Source of the DNA: Phaeodactylum tricornutum CCAP 1055/1
Taxonomy: Eukaryota; Bacillariophyta; Bacillariophyceae; Surirellales; Neidiaceae
Direction: 5' to 3'
Assembly: GCF_000150955.2 (NCBI RefSeq)
Contig: NC_011670.1
Location: 1,159,766-1,223,765, forward strand
DNA: 64,000 nt
Shown in pieces: positions 53,160 through 64,000 of the stretch. The translations under genes and the position numbers were made by a program. Under the pieces are notes generated by a model. It worked only from the letters and a program-made list of their open reading frames with translations. It was not told the DNA's origin and ran no database searches. How positions within the stretch are numbered: the stretch's first letter is position 1; each line of letters begins with the position of its first letter.

Positions 53160-56100
53160 TCAGATGACAATTTGCCACCCAAAATGAAGCACGAAATTAA
53201 TCAGTTTCTGAGTCGCTCGCCGCCCTTCTACAGAAATGTCCTTGCTCGTATCCCTTTCGATGAGATGGATCCCGAAACAACCATTTCTTACCCCTACATT
53301 TGAGTCAACGAGGAAAAAAACCTTCTCGCTGACACAGTAAAATATCTGGCGATCGTTGCAGAGCTTCCACGAAGGTAAAAAGGCTGAGTCCCGTTCCATG
53401 TGATAACAGAGCGCACTCCAATGATTATGGAATTCCTCGAAAATTAAAGTGACCTGTGCTGAGTCTCCTTTCATTAAGATGTCTCCGACAGGAGTAGCTG
53501 TACATAGCCCAAGGAGCTCAACGATGTCATCCGACGATGATGCCATTCGCGACAGGTTCTGCGTCGGGCTTGAAAAGCGTCCCCACAAATCGTCTCTGTA
53601 CAAGCATCGAGCGGCACTTTGCAAGAGATCAAAAATCAAACCAGCGCATTCGATGGCAATGTTGTCGGCAACAGAACTAGCAATTTTTGAATTATTTCTA
53701 AACATGAAATCGTAAAGATTCCTCCCGTACCTTCGACAAAGAAGGATGAGATCCACGCTTCCTTTGATTCCAAGGTCATAAGTAATGAAACACGTGGTGA
53801 TTGTGTCTTGGACTTGAATTTCGGTGTCCAAACAAAGACCAGTTGGTCCACTTGGGAGGAGCCGCTGAGAGGCAGCGTTCTGCATTAACCACTTGAAAAG
53901 CGATGGGGCGTCAAACATGTTAATCATTCGGTCACCGTACGACTTTAAAACGACACTGGCTTTAAAAATATTGTAGTTCAGATGCTGCATCTTGACTTGC
54001 TGTTTCAGCTCGTACCGTGTTGTGACGCGCTTTAAAACATCTAAAACGCCTCTTTTATACATTGGTTGGACTGCTTTCTTCACGCTGTTCTTTGCTACCA
54101 AAGCCAGAAAGTCGAGGACGATAGATTCTAACGAAAATGCGGCTTTTCCAATCACTGAAAGCACGTCGGCGCCAGTAGAATCGCGTTCGCTGAGCAATCG
54201 AGACTGGTAGTTGTGGCGATCGCTCCTCCGAGTGATCAAGCTCTCTTTGCGTGGTAGCGAAAGGACCCAAGAGTCGCATCTAACAATCTTCATTTTCATG
54301 CCATCAATGACCTCAGATGCGAAAGATAATCTTATTGCGGTAAAAAGCTTGCAGCCACGAACGCTCTTGGTCTCACCAACGAGATAGACTGATGAATCAT
54401 TTCCGGTGCCTACCACTTTGGCTACCTTGAAAGTAGGGCTCGATCCGGAAATTTGTTGTACAAAACTTTCGACAAAGGAATGCTCAAGGGTATCAGGGAG
54501 GAAAGAAGCCTCCGATGCGTTGTTCCAAGCGGCTATACTTTCCGACAAAATCGAGTCGATCAAAGAACAGGACAGTCCTGATGCGCTTTCATGCCAAGAA
54601 TCAAAAACTCTCAATCGAAGAGTTTCTGTATGCACCATGTGTTTGCGATGCCGTCCTTTGGCTTGCGTTAAATGTAAATCCATTTCTGATCGTAAACCAA
54701 CATTTTCTCTGGGAGGATCACGGGCTGTGCCCATGGAACTTACAGCAGTCGCTTTTTCACCCAGGCTTCTGACAGTGCTACTGCCTCTTGGTAACTTGCT
54801 GTTACTTTGATCATCGGGCGTCGCCTTTGGAAACGCGACCTTCCCGGCAATGCCGCTTCCTCCGGGATTGCCACGAAAATGATTAGAGCTGGCGCGTGCT
54901 CTAGAAGCCGCAACTGCATGGACTGCAGCACCATCCATAGACCGTCCAATTAAATTTGGCCGCCGAATAGAAATAGGCCGTACCGCACGACGAGGCGGCT
55001 TGCGTAGAGCCTCCTTTTCAGCTTTTGGATGTTCTGTTGCAACAAATCTGTCTTTTGTATTGACGGGTACTCTTTTTTGATCTGCTTTCGTAGCAATGGT
55101 AGATAACTGTAAGGTAGGCAGATTGTTCCTTGTTTCGTATGTGTCGTGGAAATTGTCGAAACACGGTGAGAGATACTTCAGTGAGCGAAGCTGGAGTGAG
55201 GCCACAGATCGATCAGTGGACAAAAGGAAAGCCAAGTCCTTCGCTTTCAGCTGACTTGCGACTACTCGAAACACATGTGGATTCCAGTTGTAAGCTAGCA
55301 GATACCGCCGATTTCGTTTTACAGAAAAAATAAATGCAAAAGATCGTCGAAACGCAGGGGCATGAATCTCCTTAAGCGTTTGAACCGAAGAGAGATAGCT
55401 GTCTGAATCCGTCGTCTCATCTCCCACAACAACCTGTTCCGACAGCTTCAGCGACGAGAAGGTGTCTGGTCTCCGTTGCCCCTCAGGAAAGCAGTAGATG
55501 CACAAGTATTCGGGACAATCAATAGGAGCATCTCTGATCCTCATCCCTCTGCCTTCTGATGTGTAAAGTCTCACACTGGATTTCTTTCCCGAGTCCCAGC
55601 TGAGGCTTACACGTTGTGGCAAATCTGTACGCGACAAACGAATAACATGTAGATCGGATTCAAAGTCAAACGGAATGCCCTGCTTAAGCTCGTTTCGAAG
55701 ATGATCCAACAGCGTGTTCTCAAGAAGATCTAGAGCGACATCTGCAACAAAGGAAGATCGAATGACACCATTGTGCTCGGCTTGCAGTACAGCGGGATGG
55801 GGCAATGTAAGGGAAGCTTGAAGCAGGGACGACAGTGCCGGTAGTCCAGGATAAAGCCTTTCTAATGCATTTGCTTTCTCAATCTCAGATAGACTCAAGC
55901 CTAAGGTCTCTCTCGAAGAAGATTCGATCAATGTTCTGTCATTCGAAGGTGGGTCACGCCCTACTCTGTGAACACTCTTGTCAAGATGCTTCTCAATCCC
56001 CCATGCGGTAGCGGCTTGATTAAATGTCAATAGAATCCACTCATGAAGGACATCACACCTTAGCTCTGTTGGACAGATACGAACGATCAATGAGAAATCG

Positions 56101-59100
56101 GGAATCATTTCATTAAAAGACGTGTCCAGCGGCGAGTCTACACAGCTGACACGAGCCGAGTCAGTCCGTATTATAGAAAAGCTTGTGACGCTATCGGGCG
56201 GATCCAGAAAAGTAATTTCTCTGATCTCGTTCCCACTTTTGTCAACCAATGAGACCTGCACGATCGCCACCCCGGAACCCATCTTTCTAGATAGCTCAGC
56301 TCCTTTTACAGTTAGCGTACTCAGACCCTGGAATTTCGGATCAAGTTTCGAGGGAGCATTGTTATAGAAAAAGACAAATTCCGTCGATGAAGAATTCTTT
56401 TCGGAAGCATTATTGCTTTCTGACGAGTCCTTCAGGAAAGACGCCCACTCTTGACTCTTTAGTGGATGAAAGTAGGTCGACCCGCAGAGATTTTGGCGAA
56501 AAAAAAGAAGAACCATTCCAGGATCTGTAATACAATTTGGGATTCTGTATACTCTATCATTGCTGCTATGAGGCACCGAAGGAGCGTCCAAGACTTCCCA
56601 CTCACGTCGAAAGGAGCGTACGAAGCTCAAATCGTGGCCTCGCCAAAAGTATTCGGGGTTTTTGACCAGAACTGAAGAGAGCATCTCCGCTCCAATTGTC
56701 ATGAGCTTCTTCCTGAGCAGTGTTGTTAACTGTTCTGTCACCGAAGGACCGGGATGGTGAACCCCTCGAACAATCAGTTGAATGGTACCGTTTCCTTCAA
56801 TTCCCCCTCCCTCAGTCAACAAGTTCATGTAAAAAATCGCCCCGGCCTCATCTTTGTACACAAATACATGTATACGGTTTGATAGAGCGAATATGTGAAG
56901 CACCGTTGACTCTAAAGTTCTTGCGACTTGGAGGGGGTTCGTCGCACAACGGTGGAATAAGTCAAAAGTGTGCGTGAAAACCACGGGACACTGCAGCAGT
57001 CCTGGAGCGAAGGGAGCTCGTTGACCGTTTTCAAAAATTTCGGGCTTTGGCTTAACAGGATTGTCAGAAGGAATTAACAGCTCACTAGCAGTCCTGCTTG
57101 AATGCAGGTGCCGGAGCAATAGCCGTTGATTGACACGGAAGCAGCAGGTATTGATCAATTCCTGAACATTTTTCATGACTTTTTCGCTCTCTTCCAATCC
57201 AGATGGGTGATACAACTCAACGTCGACGATTCCTCGAGAAGCGCGAATCTTCAAGAAGCACCAATACTTAAAAACATCACATCCCCTTTCCGTTTCAAAT
57301 ACAACTAAGCTGCCAACGCTCGTAGCCTTTACCTTCAAGATCGAGTTTGCTCGCAGATCCTCATTCAACAACCGGGCACCCTCATCTAGCGTCGAGCCAG
57401 CTAACAATGAGGTCGGTGCTGAAACCATGGAGTCAATTTTCCCCGAGTAAAAAAAGACGTCAAGAGTTAGAATATTGACATTTCGAGCTTTTCGAAGACA
57501 TTCCTTTGCTAGCCTTATGTCCTGATCTTTCAAAAGAGCCCCTCGATACAAGAGTCTTTCAAGTGTTCGCTCGGAGACGTAAGCGTTGAATAGCGTCTTC
57601 AGCTCCAACGCTACGTTTGAGTGAGTAGTAGAAAGATCTCCGAAGCCAGAGATATTTTGATCATCTGGGTTTTTGAAAAACGACAGCTGAACAGTGAGCG
57701 TTGTGCTGGTTTTTACGGTCGAAAGGTTCCACAGGGATAAAGCCACGCCATCGACTTGCAGGCGTACAAATATTGGCGTACCCAAAGATCGAGATGGTAG
57801 CTCAGGCTGTGAGCTGTCTATCGAATTGTCATCCCGTCCTGGTTGTTGCTTCACCGCGGTCGCTATTGTGTCGCTCTCACTTGTATTTGTTGATAACTCA
57901 TTTGACGAGGCGGTGCCGACGCTACCAGGACCGACTGAAGCCTCAGACTGGTTGTCGTCGTTAGTCATCGAATAATCGAGAAAATTGCAATCACTGCCTT
58001 TGTAGAAGAAGCAATGATCGTCGTCTGGAATCGGCTCCAAGACAGACTGGACGATTTGGACAAGCTTGGAAGACTCCCCGGCACCTGGAGCTTCTCCTGG
58101 TACCACAATGCTTGCCATCTCAATGAAAGAGAGAACCTCCGTTACTTTAGAATAGTCTGACATGCCGAAAGGCTTCAAGACATACTTTGGTACACTACGA
58201 AGCGCGGAATATGCGGCGAATGCAAAGTTCCGGCTATGAGCTGCTAGCAGATGATCCGAAAAGTCGGAAACGCATAGATGTTCGCTTATATGGTCATCTT
58301 CGCTCCCATCATCCGCAACATCATCCCTTCGACTATAAAGCTATTGAAGTAGAAACACTAGGTATGTGAGAAGGGAAGTCATCGCTCGAAGGGATTTGCA
58401 TACATGTGGGTACTCACATCACTGATACCGATTGTGAAAAAGGTTACTTCTCTGAATGGACTGTCGGTACCATCCTTCTGCAATACCAAGGACTCTGTAC
58501 TTGCAAAGTTGGTAATGCTTATTGTTTGCTTGTCGAATTCAATGAGGAACCAGAATCCCTGCAAGCCTTCGATCATTGAATCACTGTCGACTACAAGTTT
58601 TGCTACCTTTGCCTTTGATAACGAAAGAAGCAAATCGATTGTTAGAGACTCAAGAATACTATTTGCGCATTCGTTTGTGCCAAAATAACGGAGGTGAACA
58701 GAAACTTGGGATGAATAGGCCAAGAGTCGTTCCACTGACGTAAGGTGTGATTCTTCAGCTATTTCATCTTCCATAAATTTATCGAATACTCGAAGCAACG
58801 ACGTTCGCGACCGAAGAGCACGTCCGCACTCTTGGTCCCGTTTTTTTAACGTCTTCATCATTTTTGAAAATCTCGAAGTGTGATTTTGCTCCTGGCCTCT
58901 ACTCTCGTTCCGAAAAGGAAAAAATCGCCCACCTTCACTTTCCATATGAAAATCAACGACGACTTTGTCCGCAAGTATCACAAGCTGGTACTGAACGAGG
59001 TCTCCAGGATCGCTGGAATTGTTTTGGCTGTAATCCTCAGGAGATAGTTTCGCGAAAAGTGCATGATTATCGCTTGATTCCAATAACAGAAAATTACCTA

Positions 59101-61672
59101 TCTCAGTTCTTCGTCTCATCAAGAGCGGAAGAAGTTCAGGGTCGTTCACTAGGTCCCACGTCGCGTGGCTGTGTTGAGACTCCAGCAATTGCGATTTTTC
59201 CATAAAAAGACTAGGTGTCTGTCGTTCTTTTATACCAACCAGGAACTGCCCAATCTGTTTCCTTAACACTCGGACATCCCGAAGTGAACCCAAAGAGTTC
59301 TTGAGCGAAGAAAGAAGCGCCAACCGATCGCTCGCACCGCGACTTCCAAAGGTCTCAACCGATACAGTATACAATCGTGACGCACTTTCAGACCGAGACA
59401 ATTCTATGACACAATAGCTCGTCAGTGTCTTCTCTGATGTTTCCATCCTTCTTACGAATCGTTTACTTGCGACAACGCATTGTGTAGCCCAGTTAGCAAA
59501 AAAAAACCTCAGTTCAATCTCCCCGTCGTCTATATCCCGAAATTCGCTTAAAAACCCGTCATCTTGAGCATAGGGCATTCTACCCACGCAAACGCAATCA
59601 AATTGATCAAAGCGAAAATGCCTTTGCCGTTGAAGCTGGGTTAGAGATCCTAGGCGCTTCACAAAAGGAGAGCTGGGCGACGCGAGCTGATTGGACCACC
59701 TGGTAGGCGAAAGATATGATTGCAGCATGTCCTCGTTTCGAATCCACCGCAAAATATTGCAAAACCTAGCAGAGTAACTTTCTTCTTTAGCCCCTGTATC
59801 GATACGTTGTGCTTGATGTACGAAGTTGTCCTTGATTGCCTGGATAAAAGACGAATTCCCGGATATCTCCACTTTTATATTCGCGTACCCTACCATGTGA
59901 TTATGGCTAGAGAGTGCTCTGTACAAAAGTTCGTAGTGAAGTACAATACCATGATCCATAGACAAAGTAAATTGGATAAAGACTTTGTCGGGGTCATTGG
60001 TGCTCTGGCCATATTGCTGGGCTCGAAAGCCTTCCTTTACCCTCATAAGTAAAATTCCTTGAATGCGAACGGGGTTTATTATGTAGGTCGAGATCATTGA
60101 TCGCTCTTGGTGTTTTCGTTGCAGTGGGAGATCGATAAATTCTTGCCCTCTAAAGAGAGGATCTATCAGACTCCCTTCATTTTGATTGGGCTCATTGATC
60201 TTTGCGGCGGAAAAAAATCTTTGGTCCGCTTTTCGGTGAAACCACTGTTCTTCTCTGCCAGGCCGCAACAACTTCTGGCGAAGACACTCCGGTGGCGCAA
60301 GCTTGCCCCAGGAACCATGAAACGTTGGTGTCAGAGGTGAAAGCGAGTAAAGCACATACCACTGCACCGCATTTGGCTTTATCGTATGGCGCTTAAAGGC
60401 AAATAAGCCGTCGCTCACAAGGGGCGAATCAGGGCTAACGGAACCTGCCTTCGTTGTCGCAGCATGTTCCAGCATTTGCTGGTCGAAGAAGCACCCTTCA
60501 GTAGCTTTGCATACGTTATACAAAGCTTCTGCATCGTCCGAAAAGTGTAGCGGGAAGTTAGCGCCACCAGGATCACTATTCATCAAATGAGCATATCCCG
60601 TTGTGTCGTCGGCAATAGAATTGTCACTCAATTTCGAACAGGAGAGATCCAAGATGACTAGAGGCACATCATTTCTGCTCGCGTCTGAAACTATGTCCAT
60701 AACACTGCCGCAAGCTACTGATCGGCCATCGGTAGCAATGACAATACAGGGTCTCCCAGCACTGGAAAGTGTGCTGAGAGAGACATCACCAGCTTCGAGA
60801 ATGTCATGCAAAGAACTTGAGTACGATGGCATGGTCCAAGAATCATATCCGCTCGGCAGCCCTGATCCTTTCCGATTCGCGAGGCGTTTTGCAATTTCGA
60901 ATTCAACTTCATTCAGCGCCCACTCGTGAATCTGAGCTGCCAGTAGGTCTACCGCCTTTTCTCCAGTAATTCGAAAATCTCTCACCAGCAAGCTAGTCGG
61001 AGGCTCGTCCCCTCCCAATCTCGGGTAAACAGCTATCACTGTCACAGACAACAACGGTCTCCAAAAGCCATTGTTGTTTGGTGATGGAACCGATATGGGT
61101 TCAACGAGTGCTTTGAAAAATGTCTTCGCCATGGTCGCAATTCGATCGATTGGACAGACGGATCCGTCGTCGCTCGCCCCGAAAGTGCTTGTCAAAGTCG
61201 GAGAGGCGTCCACACAAAAAGCGATTCTTGTCGTCTCATATACAAAATAAACGCGGGATGTTGGATTTAAGCGCAACGGCAACGTCGCCGGCTCATGACA
61301 GTAAACATTTTGCTCTTCACGAATCGTTTGTGCTTCTATATTGAAATTCAGAAGTTCATTCTTCAGAGCTCGCTTCTTCTTTCGTGTCAGTCGATGCCAA
61401 GGAACCGAGGGGACGCATTCCAGAATTGAAACAAGCCCGCATACAGGGTCTGACTGGCGATGCTGAGCATTGCTTTGATTGTGATCCGCCCGCTCGCGGT
61501 GGCTATCGGCTAAGGCTTCGGTCAGATGAAAGTGATAGGCAACGCGTTCGCTCAGGCTATACTTCTCCCAGTCAGCCAGAAGTAAAGTGACGACGGCAGC
61601 GCAGCCCAGATCTTCTGTAAGCACCTCCCGATTTTTCAAACGGGGATCGGACTTCGCTGATGCGGATACCAT
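53160..61672 (-). CDS. SZT2: SZT2-like giant protein (KICSTOR/TORC1 regulator), two exons
   Basis: Exons 61672..58418 and 58340..53160 (77-nt intron, GTGAGT...CAATAG, phase 0) encode 2811 residues, the longest protein here. Without splicing the gene looks like two separate proteins. The N-terminal region (about residues 140-360) matches the von Willebrand-A-like part of SZT2: a SRVYFVYETTRIAFCVDASP start, LLSVTVIAVYPRLG, SSSLHDILEAGDVSLSTLSS and CIVIATDGR. After the splice junction, FSDHLLAAHSRNFAFAAYSA occurs. In animals SZT2 is the scaffold of KICSTOR, which recruits GATOR1 to lysosomes to restrain TORC1 under nutrient scarcity. A Ser-rich, disordered stretch (around residues 1800-1900) follows. 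There is no membrane helix. The upstream 300-nt spacer is shared with the aminotransferase. Confidence 0.8.
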
Positions 61673-61973
61673 GGTGAGGATCCCTTCTCACAGTCAGGCC
61701 TTGAGAGTTGCTCGAGTTCATGAATTTGTGTGACAGTGATACAGAAAACGTCAACCCCTCCCCTGAGTTTCAAAATTCCCCCGGAAAATGGAAGGAACAG
61801 TTTTCCCTCTATCACCAAAAGTACATCCGCCAATTTTAGTGCTTTTCAGTGACAGAAACGGTGACAGTAAAAATGCGCTCGGAAATGTCCAAGCCGGTTG
61901 TCGACAAGATGACGGAGTGTGCTCCAGCTAGCGTCGGTCTTTACTGTTTGCCTTCCCGATAGATGCATAGAGG
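61673..61973. promoter_or_regulatory. Divergent promoter (SZT2-like / branched-chain aminotransferase)
   Basis: A 301-nt spacer serves both genes. TCACAGTCA lies at 61688..61696 (sense for the aminotransferase), TGTGACAGTGA near 61729, and GTGACAGTAAAA near 61860. Confidence 0.55.
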
Positions 61974-63246
61974 ATGGAAGTCATGGCAACCGTGCTATCG
62001 AGAGCAAGTCGCTTCACGCGACGCGCTGATTCGCGGTCGAGATCTATTTCGTCGGTATCTTTGACAATCGAAGAAAAGATGGACACTGCAGATTTTGATC
62101 GTCGGCCACCGAAGGAAGAGCTCGTTTTTGGAACAACTCTTTCAGATCATATGCTAATGATTGAATGGAGTAAAGAGAAAAACTGGATGGATCCTCGGAT
62201 TATTCCTAGGCAAGATCTCAACATTTCTCCGGCGGCGAGTAGTTTGCACTATGGTACGTTGTTCTTTAGTCAGAAACCCCAATGCCCGTCGAGAGCCATG
62301 AATGAGAGCCTCTCATCCAGGTACTCAATTTACGACAGGTATACAGTGCTTTGAAGGAATGAAAGCCTACAGATCAATAGCAGACGACTCGATTCGGCTA
62401 TTTCGACCTGACATGAACATGAAACGTCTCTCCTCATCGATGGATCGATTGCAAATGCCCGGCTTTGATTTCAATCACAGCCAGCTAATAGACTGTATCG
62501 AAAATCTAGTTCTGCTCGACCAAAAGTGGATCCCCGAAGGTGAAGGATACTCGCTGTATTTGCGACCAACGGTCATTGCTACCCACAAATTTTTGGGTTT
62601 GGCCGCTCCGGACTCGCTCCTTTTATTTTGTATTACGAGCCCGGTTGGTCCATACTACAAGTCTGGTTTTGCACCTATTCGACTCACTACGGATACCCCG
62701 TACGTGCGAGCCTGGCCCGGTGGTACAGGGGCTGCTAAAGTGGGCGGAAACTACGCGTCGACCATGAAACCGCAGGCTGAAGCGGCGGCGAAGGGGTATT
62801 CGCAGGTACTCTGGTTGTTCGGCGACGACGAATCCATCACCGAGGTGGGATCCATGAATGTATTTTTCTTTCTCATCAACAAAGAGACCAGTCGACCAGA
62901 ACTTGTCACAGCGCCTCTAGATCGGGGCGACATTTTACCCGGTGTTACCCGCGACTCCATTCTGCAGTTGACGCGTTCTTGGGGAGAGTTTGACGTTTCG
63001 GAGCGATTCCCGACCATGCCGGAGATTGCGCAAGCCGCCAAGGAGGGTCGATTAATTGAAGCCTTTGGGGCGGGTACAGCGGCCGTTGTGACGCCCATTT
63101 CTTGCATCGAGTACCAAGGGAACGACATTGAAATCCCCGCCACTGGAAAGCTCACACAGCGGATTTGGGATGAAATTACCGGAATCCAGTACGGGAAAAT
63201 TGAGGGACCAGAAGGATGGAGTATTCCAATTGGTGACCACCAGTGA
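61974..63246 (+). CDS. Branched-chain amino acid aminotransferase
   Basis: Exons 61974..62253 and 62339..63246 (85-nt intron, GTACGT...GACAG) encode 395 residues of a fold-type IV PLP enzyme. The junction forms LHYGIQCFEGMKAYR, the family's active-site entrance. Further motifs are SLYLRPTVIATHKFLG, the PLP lysine segment GGTGAAKVGGNYA and ESITEVGSMNVFF, followed by DILPGVTRDSILQL. The reaction transfers the amino group between leucine, isoleucine or valine and 2-oxoglutarate. The N-terminal 30 residues (LSRASRFTRRADSRSRSISS) are Arg/Ser-rich without acids, a mitochondrial presequence, so it is the mitochondrial isoform. A second ATG at 61983 is also possible. It lies head-to-head with the SZT2-like gene, a TORC1 amino-acid-sensing component, but nothing shows joint regulation. 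Confidence 0.94.
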
Positions 63247-63625
63247 TCGCCGGCTTTATCATATACAACTTGGATCTTAACATGTATTAGCTCTTGTGAA
63301 CGAAAGACAGCGTGAGCCGAGGGACACATCCTGCCTGTGAACGAATTCCAAGTGGAGTCCCCGGCACATAGTAAAAAACCGGGTAGGTAGAAAATATATT
63401 GACATAAATATCCAATTGAATTGCTTAATTAAATGGATCAGACGTCGTCGTCTCTCTCGCGTCGCAAGTGACGTATTTTCCGTGTCGGATCGAGGGCTGC
63501 CAAACGGCACCAAACTCCCTCCACCCCGACTCGAACCATCCTGGACGACGGCAAAATCTGGACGCCATTGATCGACGCAACCGGAACGTGGCATGGTGTC
63601 TTTCTTCAGGGGAGTCCCTTTCACC
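63247..63625. other. Intergenic spacer
   Basis: This spacer lies between the aminotransferase and the lumenal protein gene. A 237-codon frame on the minus strand (63277..63990) covers it and the next gene but shows no domain, so it is discarded. The AT-rich segment is at 63380-63440. Confidence 0.5.
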
Positions 63626-64000
63626 ATGGAACGACTTTTGTTTGTGGCTGCGAGCATACTCAGTTGGGAATGTAGTTGCGCACTGGCCTTTCGGGGTCCG
63701 GCTTCGACTAGATTGCCTTCATCCCTCGCTCGTCGATTAGGAACACGGTGGCATGGGCCCGCAACGACCCGTCTGGCAGCTTTCCTTTCTCGACGTGACG
63801 TTGTATCCTGTCTCGTGGGTAGTTCCATAGCAGTGGGCACGGCAGCACCGGTACAGGCTGACGACGGAGATTTGACGTCACAATTGTTCAATCCGGACGG
63901 TTCGTTGAAAGATTCGGCCTCGATAGTCACGGAAGCCCAGACTCGAACCGTCACGTCCACGTGGGACGTTTCCGACGACTTACTGATCAATGCGGATGGA
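63626..64000 (+). CDS. Thylakoid-lumen protein, 3' partial (possibly PsbP-like)
   Basis: The frame is open from ATG 63626 to the window end (125 codons, no stop). A further in-frame ATG at 63593 would add eleven residues. The protein starts MERLLFVAASILSWECSCAL, a signal peptide with plastid motif ALA|FRGP. An Arg-rich transit segment (TRLPSSLARRLGTRWHGP) follows, then a second hydrophobic signal after a double arginine (SRRDVVSCLVGSSIAVGTAA) ending in PVQA|DDGD. That is a thylakoid-lumen signal, probably of the twin-arginine type. The mature start LTSQLFNPDGSLKD and TVTSTWDVSDDLLIN is reminiscent of stramenopile PsbP-domain lumen proteins, but too little is visible to be sure. The antisense frame on the minus strand is noise. 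Confidence 0.72.
   Translation, partial: MERLLFVAASILSWECSCALAFRGPASTRLPSSLARRLGTRWHGPATTRLAAFLSRRDVVSCLVGSSIAVGTAAPVQADDGDLTSQLFNPDGSLKDSASIVTEAQTRTVTSTWDVSDDLLINADG

Noticed and set aside
63277-63990. 237-codon minus-strand frame
   Set aside because: It is antisense to the lumenal protein gene, whose plus-strand frame shows targeting signals; the minus frame has no domain.
1-64000. Transposons, LTR or viral elements, CRISPR arrays
   Set aside because: No reverse transcriptase, integrase, transposase or capsid-like frame, long terminal repeat or spaced array was seen.

Overview
The window is nuclear DNA of a compact eukaryotic genome and looks like a pennate diatom, most likely Phaeodactylum tricornutum or a close relative. 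The genes are typically eukaryotic (BUB3, COG7, SZT2, TSR3, SAC3/GANP, PPR, cytochrome b561). Most are intronless or carry one to two short GT-AG introns (68-143 nt). Several proteins start with a signal peptide cleaved just before a Phe or Leu (AEA|FSV, VSA|FSH, ALA|FRG and so on), which is the 'ASAFAP' bipartite plastid-targeting signature of diatoms. One protein carries a motif of a diatom-typical family. I see no transposon, LTR element, CRISPR array, rRNA or convincing tRNA.

Layout. 0-6.3 kb: 3' part of an insulin-degrading-enzyme-like M16 protease, a small LLP/DUF2423-like nucleolar protein, and a plastid RNase II/R. 7-12 kb: patatin-like lipase, then a divergent pair of WD40 genes, the second being the checkpoint protein BUB3. 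12-18 kb: an FG-repeat plus SAC3 mRNA-export protein (GANP-like). 18-26 kb: diatom-motif protein, cytochrome b561, an acidic plastid protein, a secretory aldo/keto reductase and a degenerate Gfo/Idh/MocA-fold protein. 26-30 kb: a HAD phosphatase, a gene-poor stretch with only weak candidates, and TSR3. 30-37.5 kb: mostly plastid-targeted proteins (methyltransferase, an unrecognised protein, a Psb31/PsbQ-like lumen protein, a SAP-domain protein) plus a small two-exon gene. 38-46.5 kb: asparagine synthetase, homogentisate solanesyltransferase (plastoquinone route), an SH3BGRL-type thioredoxin-fold protein and COG7. 46.5-53 kb: 5'-nucleotidase with a GPI-like tail, and a 1060-residue PPR protein. 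53-61.7 kb: a 2811-residue SZT2 homologue (KICSTOR arm of TORC1 nutrient signalling). 62-64 kb: branched-chain aminotransferase and the 5' end of a thylakoid-lumen protein that runs off the window.

There are no operons. Genes are arranged as divergent, convergent and tandem neighbours with 0.1-1.1 kb spacers. Intron positions were inferred by hand from GT-AG sites, reading-frame continuity and family alignment from memory. The most useful observations beyond annotation are a recurrent ACAGTYA-core element (TTCACAGTCAA / TTTACAGTTA) upstream of many genes, mostly in the sense direction; a complete SZT2-like gene in an alga; a 99-bp coding tandem duplication in the FG-repeat domain; a Gfo/Idh-fold protein that has lost its catalytic and cofactor motifs; and a frame change in a WD40 gene that is either a short intron or an assembly error.
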